A model generated the notes under the pieces. It worked only from the letters and a program-made list of their open reading frames with translations, was not told the origin of the DNA and searched no databases. Source: Cellulophaga omnivescoria (GTDB taxonomy: Bacteria; Bacteroidota; Bacteroidia; Flavobacteriales; Flavobacteriaceae). Taken from it: a DNA stretch of 64,000 nucleotides. Position numbers and translations under genes: made by a program. The stretch is from the NCBI RefSeq assembly GCF_001999725.1, contig NZ_MDDP01000006.1, positions 86,099-150,098 of the forward strand. The letters run 5' to 3'. Of the stretch, positions 56,023 to 64,000 are shown piece after piece (within the stretch, counting starts at the first letter, position 1; the number at the start of each line of letters is the position of its first letter).

Positions 56023-57000
56023 TTAGTATTGATTGGTTTTTTCAAAATATTTATTCATTACAAGTAATGAAATTAAATCTTCTCTCTTTTTGTTTTTAAA
56101 TTTTTGCACATACGCATTTGCATTTTTTACAATCTCTTGTGCCTTATCTGGGTTATTTATATAATACTGTAGTTTTTCTTCTACATCAGAGAAATCTTCT
56201 TTTATAGCAACATAATGGTAATCTGGTATAAGAGTACCTTCCATAAACCAAGTCTCAAATTTAGCTTTAGGCATAACAGCTAATGAGCCAGAAGACATTA
56301 CCCATTTAAGGTTACTAGCAACGTCATTACCCTCTAAACATAAAATAAATTTGTAGTGAAGTTTTTCAGAAATAGTCATTCTATTTACTTTCCATTTCTC
56401 TATAATTTTATGAGTATTTACCATACCAATATCACACATAGGATGGTTAAAATACATTTCTAAAAATTTAATTCTGTGTGGTTGCGATTTAAAAATTTGA
56501 CCACGACTAACCAAAATGTTTTTCTTTTTGGCAAAAGGTACTTTATCTTTTTTAACAAACATAAAGTGTCTAACCTTATTCCATTTTAATAAAATTGAGT
56601 TTTGATTGTCATTAGCAACAGGTCTACTTTTAACAAAAGCAGGTTCTTTATATACCTTTGTTATATCACCAAACAAAAAATGTGCTTTTATAGACTGCTT
56701 AAAGTATCTCCCATATTCATACACATCAAAAAAATATTCTTTAGAACCTTTTTTTAGCTCTAATTCATCAAATCTTTTTGCTTCTTCAGATAAATTAAAA
56801 GGAATTTCTAATTTATTGTAATAGTTTACTCTAGTGTTAATTTCCTCTATTTCATCACTACTAAAACCGTTAATACTATCTAATTTTTTCTGTAATTTTT
56901 TTTGATAAAAACTTACAGGTATAAGCTGTCTTAAGTAGTTTTTTCCATAGTATTTTATTTTACTATTCTTGTGTTTATAAGACAACCTTTTTAATTCCAT
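56023..57000 (-). CDS. Glycosyltransferase, GT90/CAP10-like
   Basis: 325-residue cytoplasmic glycosyltransferase. The C-terminal half shows the family pattern CLEGNDVASNLKWVMSSGS and WFMEGTLIPDYHYVAI, as in LPS-modifying and CAP10-like enzymes. ATG at 57000 is preferred over an upstream start at 57066. It may add a sugar (xylose or glucose in known cases) to lipopolysaccharide. Confidence 0.8.
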   Translation of the reverse strand: MELKRLSYKHKNSKIKYYGKNYLRQLIPVSFYQKKLQKKLDSINGFSSDEIEEINTRVNYYNKLEIPFNLSEEAKRFDELELKKGSKEYFFDVYEYGRYFKQSIKAHFLFGDITKVYKEPAFVKSRPVANDNQNSILLKWNKVRHFMFVKKDKVPFAKKKNILVSRGQIFKSQPHRIKFLEMYFNHPMCDIGMVNTHKIIEKWKVNRMTISEKLHYKFILCLEGNDVASNLKWVMSSGSLAVMPKAKFETWFMEGTLIPDYHYVAIKEDFSDVEEKLQYYINNPDKAQEIVKNANAYVQKFKNKKREDLISLLVMNKYFEKTNQY

Positions 57001-57156
57001 TAGTTTTATAATTTTTTTATTAATTAACGTGCAATTATATGGTAGCAATACCAGATAATTGCACAAATATAAAATACTAGCTTTTATATACGGTTATAAA
57101 TTAAAATAAACCATATTTAAAACAATATAAAATGGACTAAAATAATAATGTAGGTT

Positions 57157-57894
57157 TTAAACTAATGCTCCGTTGGCACCAATTACCTGACCAGATATCC
57201 ACTTAGAGTCATCACTAGCCATAAACAAAACTACTTTTGCTATGTCTATAGGCTTTGCTAGCCTGTTAAAAGCATTCATACTACTTAGTTTATTTATTTG
57301 TTCTTCTGATTTGCCTGTTAAAAACAACTCGGTTTCTGTTGCGCCAGGCGCAATTGCGTTAACAGAAATGCCTCTTCCAATTTCTTTAGCAAATACTCTT
57401 GTTATTTGTTCTACAGCAGCTTTTGTAGCAGAATAAAGTGCATAGGTTGGTAACATTAATTTTGTAGTACTAGAAGAAAAGTTTATTATTATACCATTAT
57501 CTGCAAGCTTACTATCTGCCTCCTGTAAAGTATTAAATATCCCTTTTACATTTACATTAAATTGAATGTCAAAGTCTTTTTCTGAGTTATCTTTTAGTTT
57601 TTTAGAAATCATAGTACCAGCATTGTTAATTAATACGTCTATTTTTCCAAATACTTCTATACACTTATCAAATAGCGCTGTTACTGATTTTTTGTCGCTT
57701 ACATCTGCCTTAACTACTATTACTTCTCCACCATTTTTTTTTATAATGGCTGCTGTTTCATTAGCTTCTTGTTCACTATTAGAATGATTTACAACTATTT
57801 TAGCTCCATTTTTTGCCAATAAAATAGCAACCTCTTTACCAATTCCTTTAGAAGAACCGGTTACAATAATTACTTTGTCTTTTAATTTGTTCAT
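57157..57894 (-). CDS. SDR-family oxidoreductase
   Basis: 245-residue classical SDR: VIVTGSSKGIGKE, NNAGTMI, the catalytic Ser in NFSSS and YSATKAA (YxxxK), SVNAIAPG and a C-terminal GQVIGANG. It lies 6 nt after the Tat-exported HAD protein. Substrate unknown. Confidence 0.9.
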   Translation of the reverse strand: MNKLKDKVIIVTGSSKGIGKEVAILLAKNGAKIVVNHSNSEQEANETAAIIKKNGGEVIVVKADVSDKKSVTALFDKCIEVFGKIDVLINNAGTMISKKLKDNSEKDFDIQFNVNVKGIFNTLQEADSKLADNGIIINFSSSTTKLMLPTYALYSATKAAVEQITRVFAKEIGRGISVNAIAPGATETELFLTGKSEEQINKLSSMNAFNRLAKPIDIAKVVLFMASDDSKWISGQVIGANGALV

Positions 57895-57900
57895 AAAAAA

Positions 57901-58698
57901 TTATTTAAGTGCTATTAATTTATCAGCTACAAGTTTTAAATTATTTTCATTAATTTCTGGTTTATTGGCAAGAGGATACAACTGAGCGCCAGGTCTACTA
58001 ATAAATGCACCTCTCCAATTTGCCCATAACGCACCAGCTATGTCCCATCCGTGAGCAGCAATTAACATACATTCTTCTGGTTTAACTTTCATTTTGCGTG
58101 CAGCCCAATCGTATGCATCTGTATGTGGTTTAAATTTTCCTATATCTTCAATACTTAATCTGTCATCAAAATATGAAGTTAGCCCTGCGTTTTTAAATTG
58201 TGTTTCAACTCCTATATTTGATGAGTTGGTAAAAGATACCAACTTGTAACCAGCCGTGCGCAACCTTTCTAAAGACTCTTTAACCTCTGGGTGAGCAGGT
58301 AAAGATCTAATTGGAGTTAAAATAGCCTTTTTTGCTTCTTCTGATGTTAGTTTAATATTATTATTTGCGGCCACCATTTCTAATGCAGCTGCGCCTATAA
58401 TACCAAAATCGTTATATTGTCTTCCAACGGTACTAACTAATGAGTATTGCAACATTGTTGTAAACCATAATTTAAGTAAATCGTTTTTGCCTTCTAACGC
58501 GCTACCAACGCTATTTTTCATAGCAGTTAAATCTAACAATGTTTCGTTTACATCAAAAAATAAAACTTTTGGTTTAGTGCTATTTATGTTATCTGTGACA
58601 TTATTGGTGCTGGCTCCAAAACTAAGTTTAGGAATTGCGGCAGCACCTATACCTACAGCGGTAGCTTTTTTAATAAAATTTCTTCTGTTTTTTTTCAT
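57901..58698 (-). CDS. Tat-exported haloacid dehalogenase type II-like protein
   Basis: 265 residues with a twin-arginine signal (KKNRRNFIKKATAVGIGAA) and a full HAD domain: FFDVNETLLDL (nucleophile), SFTNSSN, FKPHTDAYDWAARK and AAHGWDIAGALWANW. It is a second dehalogenase-type protein in the window, here periplasmic. Between a TetR regulator (58749) and an SDR (57157), it may belong to a small haloacid or 2-oxoacid route. Confidence 0.87.
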   Translation of the reverse strand: MKKNRRNFIKKATAVGIGAAAIPKLSFGASTNNVTDNINSTKPKVLFFDVNETLLDLTAMKNSVGSALEGKNDLLKLWFTTMLQYSLVSTVGRQYNDFGIIGAAALEMVAANNNIKLTSEEAKKAILTPIRSLPAHPEVKESLERLRTAGYKLVSFTNSSNIGVETQFKNAGLTSYFDDRLSIEDIGKFKPHTDAYDWAARKMKVKPEECMLIAAHGWDIAGALWANWRGAFISRPGAQLYPLANKPEINENNLKLVADKLIALK

Positions 58699-58748
58699 AG
58701 TTCGTAATTTTTAAAACATTCTATATGGTATGTTTTTAGATAAAAAAA

Positions 58749-59351
58749 TTATTCTTTTATTTGAGTTAAATATAATTTAAGGCCTTTAATGTATTCATTT
58801 AATATAGTGTCATCATTGTATAATTTTCTTATGCCTCTAATACCTTCAAAAGCACTTATTAAGTAAATAGCTACAGCTGTAGAATCTATATTTGTTTTTA
58901 TAGATTTTTCAATTTTGCCTCTTTCAATTACGCTTACTAAGGCTATTTTCCATTCTTCAATTATACTTTTTAACGCTTGTTGGTATGCAGTTTCTGTATT
59001 TCCTATTTCATTAATAAGGTTGTTCATAGGACAGCCATTTTGTTTGTCAAAAAAAGGAAAAGACTTTAAACGGTTAACAAAAACCGATTCTAAAATAGTA
59101 TAGGCATTGCCAGATTTCATAAGCGGAGCTATCATACCATCTGCAACTCTTTTTTTTACTTTAAGGCTAATAACTGCAGTGCCAAGCTCTTTTTTATTTT
59201 TATAATGATGATAAAAAGCACCCTTACTTAAGGTTGTTTCTTTCATTATTTTATCTATGCTTGTAGTTTTAAAGCCATTTTTATAAAACAAATTAAAAGC
59301 TTTGTCAACTATAAGTTGTTTTGTGATTTCAGATTTTAATTCTTGTTGCAT
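58749..59351 (-). CDS. TetR-family repressor
   Basis: 200 residues: N-terminal helix-turn-helix FYKNGFKTTSIDKIMKETTL in part, GAFYHHYKNKKEL, then a ligand domain with FFDKQNGCPMNNL. It is 50 nt upstream of the HAD gene on the same strand, so it likely controls 57157-58698. Confidence 0.87.
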   Translation of the reverse strand: MQQELKSEITKQLIVDKAFNLFYKNGFKTTSIDKIMKETTLSKGAFYHHYKNKKELGTAVISLKVKKRVADGMIAPLMKSGNAYTILESVFVNRLKSFPFFDKQNGCPMNNLINEIGNTETAYQQALKSIIEEWKIALVSVIERGKIEKSIKTNIDSTAVAIYLISAFEGIRGIRKLYNDDTILNEYIKGLKLYLTQIKE

Positions 59352-59424
59352 ACAACAAATGTAATAAAAAAAATACTAACCCGAATGTTTTTGAATGAAT
59401 ACAAAAATCAAGTTCATATTTTTC

Positions 59425-59898
59425 TTAGGAGTATAGTGCTACATTTAAAATAATAGCGTTTTTTATGTTTACGCTTATTGTAGGATAATTTGGGTTTTGT
59501 TTAGATTCTAAGGTTAATTCAAAATCTAAACTTTTAAAGTTATTTGTATATATAGCAGAAAGATAAAATTTATTTTGCCAGTTTATTAAATCAGGATTAT
59601 TAGAAAAATCTTGTTCATTAATTTTTTGTTCAATTTCTAATAAATAGTTGCCTTGCCAATTTTCTATTAATTGGGTAATAAATTGTAACTGATTACTGTA
59701 TGGAGCATAGTTATTTCCGTTTATAAAAATAGAAGACACGTAATCATTAACATTGTTAGTTTCTAAATTAAAGTACCCATACCAGGTATAGGTTTTAGCT
59801 GTACTATTTCCTTTTATTCTATCACTAGTAAAAACACCAAGTACAGGGTGTTTAAAAGTTCTTTTTTTTCCAAAAAGGAAATTTAAAAAGCTCATCAT
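59425..59898 (-). CDS. Hypothetical cytoplasmic protein
   Basis: 157 residues, no signal peptide, beginning MMSFLNFLFGKKRTFKHPVLG and then a beta-rich body. The pattern resembles short DUF2262-like or immunity-type proteins, but I do not recognise it with certainty. Confidence 0.65.
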   Translation of the reverse strand: MMSFLNFLFGKKRTFKHPVLGVFTSDRIKGNSTAKTYTWYGYFNLETNNVNDYVSSIFINGNNYAPYSNQLQFITQLIENWQGNYLLEIEQKINEQDFSNNPDLINWQNKFYLSAIYTNNFKSLDFELTLESKQNPNYPTISVNIKNAIILNVALYS

Positions 59899-59961
59899 AA
59901 TTTTAGTTCTGGTAAACTAAAGTAGTAAAAATAAATGCACTAATAATTGTAAAAGGTAAAA

Positions 59962-59992
59962 AATACAAAGCACTATTTTAGTGCTTTGTATT
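59962..59992. terminator. Terminator after VOC gene
   Basis: AATACAAAGCACTA (59962-59975) pairs with TAGTGCTTTGTATT (59979-59992), a 14-bp stem with a 3-nt loop. Read on the minus strand it is followed by U residues. Confidence 0.8.
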
Positions 59993-60006
59993 AGTAAAAC
60001 AACAGT

Positions 60007-60519
60007 TTATTTAGCGTAAGCACCAGAAGAGTATGTTAACTCATAGCTGTGCGTGTAAATTTCAAAAACAATTCCAAAAGGGTCTTCTACATAACACATT
60101 TTAAAAGGTTTATCTTCTGGATAATATTCCCTAATTGGCATTCTTTGTTTGCCACCGTTAGCTACAATTTTAGCAATTAGTTCTTCAATATTAGGATCTT
60201 GAATACAAAAGTGAAATAAACCAGTGTTAAAAGGATTAAATTCTGGAGCTTCTTTAACTCCGTGAGGAAAAGAAAATAACTCTACACCAATACCATCTGA
60301 GGTAGCTAAATGAGCAATCTCAAACTCTGTCCAATCCTCTCCAAAAACGTCTATACACATTTGACCAATAGCTGTTTCTGTTTCTTTTTTAACCGTAGAC
60401 GGCGGCATTATTACATACCAGCCCATAACGTTAGCATAAAATTCTACAGCTTTGTTTATATCTGGAACCGTAATTCCTATATGCGAAAATGACTTTGGGT
60501 AATCTTTATTATTTTTCAT
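60007..60519 (-). CDS. VOC-family dioxygenase/isomerase-like protein
   Basis: 170 residues with two glyoxalase-like halves (FSHIGITVPDINKAVEFYANVMGW in part; FHFCIQDPNIEELI), metal ligands in SHIG, FHFC and VFEIY. ATG at 60519 is chosen over an upstream TTG. It is transcribed away from an HxlR regulator at 60641. Substrate unknown. Confidence 0.87.
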   Translation of the reverse strand: MKNNKDYPKSFSHIGITVPDINKAVEFYANVMGWYVIMPPSTVKKETETAIGQMCIDVFGEDWTEFEIAHLATSDGIGVELFSFPHGVKEAPEFNPFNTGLFHFCIQDPNIEELIAKIVANGGKQRMPIREYYPEDKPFKMCYVEDPFGIVFEIYTHSYELTYSSGAYAK

Positions 60520-60640
60520 AAGTTCTAAATTAGATTGCAAAATTAAACTATATTTGCTTTGTTGGCAATAACTTACTGAAAAGTGTTATAGTTACCTAAA
60601 AGAGTAAAATACTGATTTATAATATTTTAATTTGTTTATT

Positions 60641-60961
60641 TTGAGTAAAGAAATTAGTTGTCCGTTAAATTATACAATGAATTTAATTGGAACAAAATGG
60701 AAACCATTAATCCTTTTTCATTTATTAGAAGAAGATTTAAGGTCTGGTATACTACAAAAGAAAATTTCTGGTATCTCTAACAAAATGTTTACACAAACAG
60801 TTAGAGAATTGGAAAAAGACAAACTTGTATTTAGAAAAATATATCCTGTAGTACCTCCAAAAGTAGAGTATGGGTTAACTAAGAGAGGAAAATCCTTAGA
60901 GCAAATTTTAAGAAATTTAGACCAATGGGGTTTAGAAGATTATAAGAAAACAGGAGAGTAG
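60641..60961 (+). CDS. HxlR-family regulator
   Basis: 106-residue winged-helix protein: CPLNYTMNLIGTKWKPLILF, ISNKMFTQTVRELEKD, PPKVEYGLTKRG. No ATG is available; TTG at 60641 (SKEISCP) or 60632 starts translation. It is divergent from the VOC gene across 120 bp and probably controls it; HxlR proteins often sense electrophiles or quinones. Confidence 0.87.
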   Translation: MSKEISCPLNYTMNLIGTKWKPLILFHLLEEDLRSGILQKKISGISNKMFTQTVRELEKDKLVFRKIYPVVPPKVEYGLTKRGKSLEQILRNLDQWGLEDYKKTGE

Positions 60962-60971
60962 CGCACAGCCA

Positions 60972-61490
60972 TTAAATTAATTGTGCAGCAATATGTTTTA
61001 ATAAAAAGGTTTCTCGTTCTATAGACATTCCTTTTTTATTACTGTTAGCCATTGTGTTTTCGTTATGTTTAATAGCTTCAAAAATGTTAACCCATTTTGC
61101 AGACATACCATTATTTATCTCATAAGTTTCCATTTTACAAGCGCCTAATTCATCGCTAACAGTGCAAGTATAGCAGTAAGATATCATATGCTGTATATCA
61201 TAATCTGTTTTGTGCCAAGGTCTGTATTCCTCGTAAACACCAAATGGTTTAATATTAGTAATGTTTTTAGCTCCAGTTTCTTCAACAAGCTCACGTATCA
61301 TACCATTTACGTAGTCCTCATCCTTATCTAAACCACCACCAGGCAAACTATAATCCTCATACCTTTTTGTGTAAAGCAGTAAAATATTATTTCCTTTAAT
61401 AGCAATGCTTCTTGTGGCTAACCTTGTAAATATAGATTTGTTTGTTAATGTTTTAATCTCTGGATGGTAGTGAGTTTTTAAAATATGCAT
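60972..61490 (-). CDS. NUDIX hydrolase
   Basis: 172 residues with the NUDIX box GGGLDKDEDYVNGMIRELVE in part followed by ETGA, the usual GX5EX7REUXEEXGU pattern. Acts on nucleoside diphosphate derivatives. It converges on the HxlR gene with an 11-nt gap. Confidence 0.9.
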   Translation of the reverse strand: MHILKTHYHPEIKTLTNKSIFTRLATRSIAIKGNNILLLYTKRYEDYSLPGGGLDKDEDYVNGMIRELVEETGAKNITNIKPFGVYEEYRPWHKTDYDIQHMISYCYTCTVSDELGACKMETYEINNGMSAKWVNIFEAIKHNENTMANSNKKGMSIERETFLLKHIAAQLI

Positions 61491-61581
61491 ATAGTAACTT
61501 CTATTTTTAGCAAAGGTAAGGCAACGTACCGTTTAGTTTAGGTGTTTAAATGTAAATACGTTTTCTTTATTTTTAATAGGA

Positions 61582-62613
61582 CTATTTACCATTATTTTGT
61601 TCAATAATTTTTATAATTCTATTGTATGATATTTCAGATAAGTTCCAGTTGTAGCCACTAAAATCTGTAGTATTGGTAAACTGCACAACAACAGCGTCTA
61701 TATTTTTATGGTACTCTGCAATACTTTGGTAGCCAGGTATAAGGCCGGTATGGTTGTACTTGTATATTGAAGCGTAAATTTCATTTTCAGTACCAGTAAA
61801 TAAGCTACCATTATTTAAAGCACGTAAAAATATACCAACATCTTCCGCAGTAGCAATCATAGAGCCATAATTTGTGGTTTTAATATCGTTGTCTATACCT
61901 ACGTAATAACCACTCATTAAGTTATCTAAATTAATATTATTAATAGAGTTGTATGTGTTTTTTAATGCTAAGGGATTTAAAATTACCTCCGTTATATAGT
62001 CAAACTTACTTTTTCCCGCAGCTTTTTTAATAAGCATAGAAAGTAGCAAGTAATTGGTATTACAGTACTCATACGCTGTGTTGGGTTTAAAGTTAGCAGG
62101 TTTACCAGCTATAAGGTCTAATGCTTGTTGGGCATTTTGTGTAGGATTGTTCCAAAAATTAGGTGCATTGGTATAATTAGGAATACCGCTACGGTGTTGC
62201 ACCAACATTTTAACGGTAATTTTATCTGCATACTCAATTTTACCATTAAGCTCAGGAAAATAATAGGCTAAGCTTTTGTTTAGGTCTACTTTATTTTGGC
62301 CAATTAGTTTGGTAATAGCAACAGCAGTATACAGCTTATCTATACTAGCAATTTTAAATAACGCATTTGGCTTAGCAGCAATTTTTTGTTCTTTATTATG
62401 CCACCCGTTAGCATAAAAAGCAGGTGGTTTACCAGCAACATCTACGTATAGTATAACACCATCAAAACCATAATTAATAGTTTGGTTTAGTTGTTCCTGT
62501 ATAGTATTTGGTAATGGTTTAAGCCAAGCGGTTACAATAGGCCAAGGCACATAAAATAAAGATACTACTGTAGAAATAAGCAGTAGTGCTCTAAAAATGT
62601 TTTTTTGGCTCAT
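61582..62613 (-). CDS. Serine hydrolase, class C beta-lactamase family
   Basis: 343 residues anchored by an N-terminal membrane segment (about 6-26). It has the SxxK active site (FKIASIDKLYTAV), YCN (YEYCNTNYLLL) and a C-terminal HTGLIPGYQS. These are esterases or D-Ala-D-Ala peptidase-like rather than resistance enzymes. It lies 12 nt after the 37-residue membrane protein gene. Confidence 0.87.
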   Translation of the reverse strand: MSQKNIFRALLLISTVVSLFYVPWPIVTAWLKPLPNTIQEQLNQTINYGFDGVILYVDVAGKPPAFYANGWHNKEQKIAAKPNALFKIASIDKLYTAVAITKLIGQNKVDLNKSLAYYFPELNGKIEYADKITVKMLVQHRSGIPNYTNAPNFWNNPTQNAQQALDLIAGKPANFKPNTAYEYCNTNYLLLSMLIKKAAGKSKFDYITEVILNPLALKNTYNSINNINLDNLMSGYYVGIDNDIKTTNYGSMIATAEDVGIFLRALNNGSLFTGTENEIYASIYKYNHTGLIPGYQSIAEYHKNIDAVVVQFTNTTDFSGYNWNLSEISYNRIIKIIEQNNGK

Positions 62614-62625
62614 TGGTTACATTTT

Positions 62626-62739
62626 TTAAATGTGGGTAAACAACCAGTATATAATTTTAGCAACTAACAAGGTTAAAATTATACCTCCAGGAGCAAAAAT
62701 ATAATTATACCATTTTACTTTTTCTTTGGTGTTTTTCAT
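62626..62739 (-). CDS. Small single-pass membrane protein (37 aa)
   Basis: Read from ATG at 62737-62739 to TAA at 62626-62628: MKNTKEKVKWYNYIF, then a hydrophobic segment (about residues 16-34, APGGIILTLLVAKIIYWLF). It sits 12 nt before the serine hydrolase gene on the same strand, which argues for translation together. A chance ORF is possible given the short length. Confidence 0.6.
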   Translation of the reverse strand: MKNTKEKVKWYNYIFAPGGIILTLLVAKIIYWLFTHI

Positions 62740-62912
62740 ATTGTTTTATGTTTATAACATAAAGTGCGTTTAGTAGCTAAGATAAAAAAATACAAACTAA
62801 CAGCCAATTGGTACCATTTATAAATTATTTTAATGCATTTACACATATCTGTAATTTTACCACAAAAAATGTTTTTATATTGTAAGAAAATTAAGCATTA
62901 AAATAGAAATGT

Positions 62913-62945
62913 GCGTTTATTACGCCAATAGGGTTGAATAAACGC
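62913..62945. repeat. Inverted repeat at left edge of cassette region
   Basis: GCGTTTATT (62913-62921) and AATAAACGC (62937-62945) form a 9-bp stem around 15 nt. It marks a change to less AT-rich sequence and lies about 60 nt before the next gene. Confidence 0.55.
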
Positions 62946-62966
62946 AATTAATTACGTTTATATATA

Positions 62967-63770
62967 GTTGGCAACAAGCTGAAAAAAGATTCTGGAAAAT
63001 TTTATAATGGACGAAAAAACAAGAGAAATATATGAAAAGTATGGTATAAATCCAGAAGAACGCGAAATCGAAAATCGAAAGATAATTGAGGAACGCTACA
63101 ACAACATTGACTCTGAAAATAAAGCATTTTTGGATAGCCTTTTTAAAAAAGCATTAGAAGAAAACTTCGAACACTATAAACATTATTTACGCAATCCAAG
63201 ATTCTACTACTTTACGGATTTAAAATCAACAATCGGAGAAATTGTTAAATGCTTGATTACTGAATCGCATACAGCAGCAATAACGCTGACAAATCATTTT
63301 CTTGAAAGAATATTAAAATTAGCTTTAATTCAAAAAGAATCAGGAACACAACCTTCCAAAATAACAGATTGGAATGAGACTTACTCTGCGTCTGACAAAT
63401 ACTCTGGTTGGATTATGAACGATACAATCTGTGAATGCAAAAAACTGAAAATAATTACAGAGAATCAATTTAAGGAGTTGACACATTTACGACAAACCAT
63501 TAGGAATGGATTTTCTCATTATAGTCCAAAAAAAATTTTAAGAGATTCCGAGAATACGATTGACCTAATTGATAAATCAGATTCTGAAAACAAAAAGATT
63601 GAGGGACTCAATTATAAAGAAATTCCAACATTACAAAACTTCTTCGTTAGAAAGTTTGCAAGAGAAAATTCAGAAGAATATTTTGATTACGTTTTCAATC
63701 TAATGTTGAGTATTGAAAGACATTTTAAAACTGAATATTACGAAAATGCAAAATAAAGCCAGTTGCCAAC
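62967..63770. repeat. Short inverted repeats flanking a cassette-like gene
   Basis: GTTGGCAAC (62967-62975) and its exact reverse complement GTTGCCAAC (63762-63770) flank the gene at 63007-63756. Both are followed by AA in the plus direction. They do not match the GTTRRRY integron core. Confidence 0.6.
63007..63756 (+). CDS. HEPN-like hypothetical protein in cassette-like setting
   Basis: 249-residue cytoplasmic helical protein, Lys/Glu-rich. The segment LTHLRQTIRNGFSHYS contains RNGFSH (R166 to H171), matching the R-N-x3-H motif of HEPN ribonuclease-type domains; no other family is recognised. CGC/CGA arginine codons and a less AT-rich composition differ from its neighbours. Inverted repeats lie on both sides. 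It may be a toxin or defence-type nuclease, but this is inferred from one short motif. Confidence 0.6.
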   Translation: MDEKTREIYEKYGINPEEREIENRKIIEERYNNIDSENKAFLDSLFKKALEENFEHYKHYLRNPRFYYFTDLKSTIGEIVKCLITESHTAAITLTNHFLERILKLALIQKESGTQPSKITDWNETYSASDKYSGWIMNDTICECKKLKIITENQFKELTHLRQTIRNGFSHYSPKKILRDSENTIDLIDKSDSENKKIEGLNYKEIPTLQNFFVRKFARENSEEYFDYVFNLMLSIERHFKTEYYENAK

Positions 63771-63773
63771 AAT

Positions 63774-63883
63774 GTATAACCGCAATTACGGCGGATTCGA
63801 CTACGTCCGAATCCACTCGGAATTGCTAACGCCAGTTCTAAACCGAAAATCATTAACTTTAAAACCGTAACTGACGGTTATAC
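63774..63883. repeat. 110-bp imperfect palindrome
   Basis: The outer arms GTATAACCG (63774-63782) and CGGTTATAC (63875-63883) continue inward with AATTACGG (63784-63791) against CCGTAACT (63865-63872), one mismatch. An inner 7-bp stem, GGATTCG (63793-63799) with CGAATCC (63808-63814), lies in the same element. The layout recalls a folded recombination site or a mobile repeat between cassette genes. Confidence 0.75.
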
Positions 63884-63905
63884 GAGACCGTTACCATACA
63901 TACGA

Positions 63906-64000
63906 ATGAACATTTTCGGATTTAAGAAAAAAAAGGAATATTCATCAAAGGATATTTTAAAGCAACTTGACAAGTGTGCGGAGGATTTTACGTTTCCAAT
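63906..64000 (+). CDS. Hypothetical protein, N-terminal fragment
   Basis: Starts at ATG 63906 and runs off the window after 31 codons: MNIFGFKKKKEYSSKDILKQ, then LDKCAEDFTFP. The pattern recalls small DUF7003-like or immunity-type proteins, from memory. It follows the 110-bp palindrome by 22 nt, as if it were the next cassette. Confidence 0.55.
   Translation, partial: MNIFGFKKKKEYSSKDILKQLDKCAEDFTFP

Noticed and set aside
61582..62613. Beta-lactam resistance gene
   Set aside because: It has SxxK and YCN, but the broad class C-like family is mostly esterases and peptidases; nothing points to resistance.
63762..63883. A classical integron attC site
   Set aside because: The GTTRRRY/RYYYAAC core motifs are not present at the ends, so only a general resemblance can be claimed.
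1..64000. CRISPR arrays, rRNA genes, prophage or insertion sequences
   Set aside because: No regularly spaced repeats, no rRNA sequence, and no transposase or phage structural genes were seen.

Overview
The window reads as chromosome of a marine, alga-associated member of the Flavobacteriaceae (Bacteroidota). The signs are AT-rich DNA, promoters of the Bacteroidota type (a TTG element, 19 nt, then TAnnTTTG), many Cys-lipoproteins, a one-protein hybrid two-component sensor, a split transketolase, and a GH117 / GH2 / GH16 / sulfatase set typical of red-algal galactan users. The GH117 has its three catalytic residues where I recall them in Zobellia Zg4663, so a Zobellia-like relative is plausible; I cannot name the species.

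Positions 1-25567 form a red-algal galactan (agar/porphyran) island in two halves. The left half is a truncated hybrid sensor (1-3771, minus) facing a seven-gene plus-strand operon (4037-11628): LgoD-like L-galactonate 5-dehydrogenase, UxaA, UxaB, an L-fuconolactonase-type lactonase, an L-fucose-dehydrogenase-type SDR, FucP and an L-sugar mutarotase. Together these form a full route L-galactose -> L-galactonolactone -> L-galactonate -> D-tagaturonate -> D-altronate -> 2-keto-3-deoxy-D-gluconate (KDG). A GH16 beta-agarase lipoprotein follows. The right half, all minus strand (25567 down to 12802), holds a GH2 beta-galactosidase, a GH117 anhydro-L-galactosidase, an IclR regulator, and an operon for 3,6-anhydro-L-galactose (AHG): Zn-dehydrogenase, KduD-like SDR, S1 sulfatase, AHG dehydrogenase, anhydrogalactonate cycloisomerase, GalM and a RhaT-family transporter. 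That route is also predicted to end at KDG. An operator-like palindrome abuts the -7 element of the AHG operon. No SusC/SusD, KDG kinase or KDPG aldolase is visible, so import across the outer membrane and the final steps must be encoded elsewhere.

Positions 25891-26349 hold a tandem duplication of tRNA-Lys(UUU), each copy with its own promoter and terminator. Positions 26421-42832 are mostly housekeeping: aroK, a phosphoribosyltransferase, an S4 protein, an FKBP lipoprotein, an outer-membrane barrel, split transketolase, tgt (without the usual zinc cysteines), a YjgP/YjgQ permease, an EamA transporter, purM, prfA and pyrF. Embedded there is a redox block: Rieske lipoprotein, thioredoxin-like protein, ApbE flavin transferase, DUF4266 and DUF3570.

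Positions 43050-62739 are accessory genes, nearly all minus strand: small redox or detoxification clusters with TetR, ArsR and HxlR regulators, two type II haloacid dehalogenase-like proteins, an FUSC membrane protein, a PAP2 phosphatase, a GT90-like glycosyltransferase, a NUDIX enzyme and a serine hydrolase preceded by a 37-residue membrane protein. The right edge (62913-64000) looks like the start of a gene-cassette region: a foreign-looking HEPN-like gene between short inverted repeats, a 110-bp imperfect palindrome, and the start of another gene.
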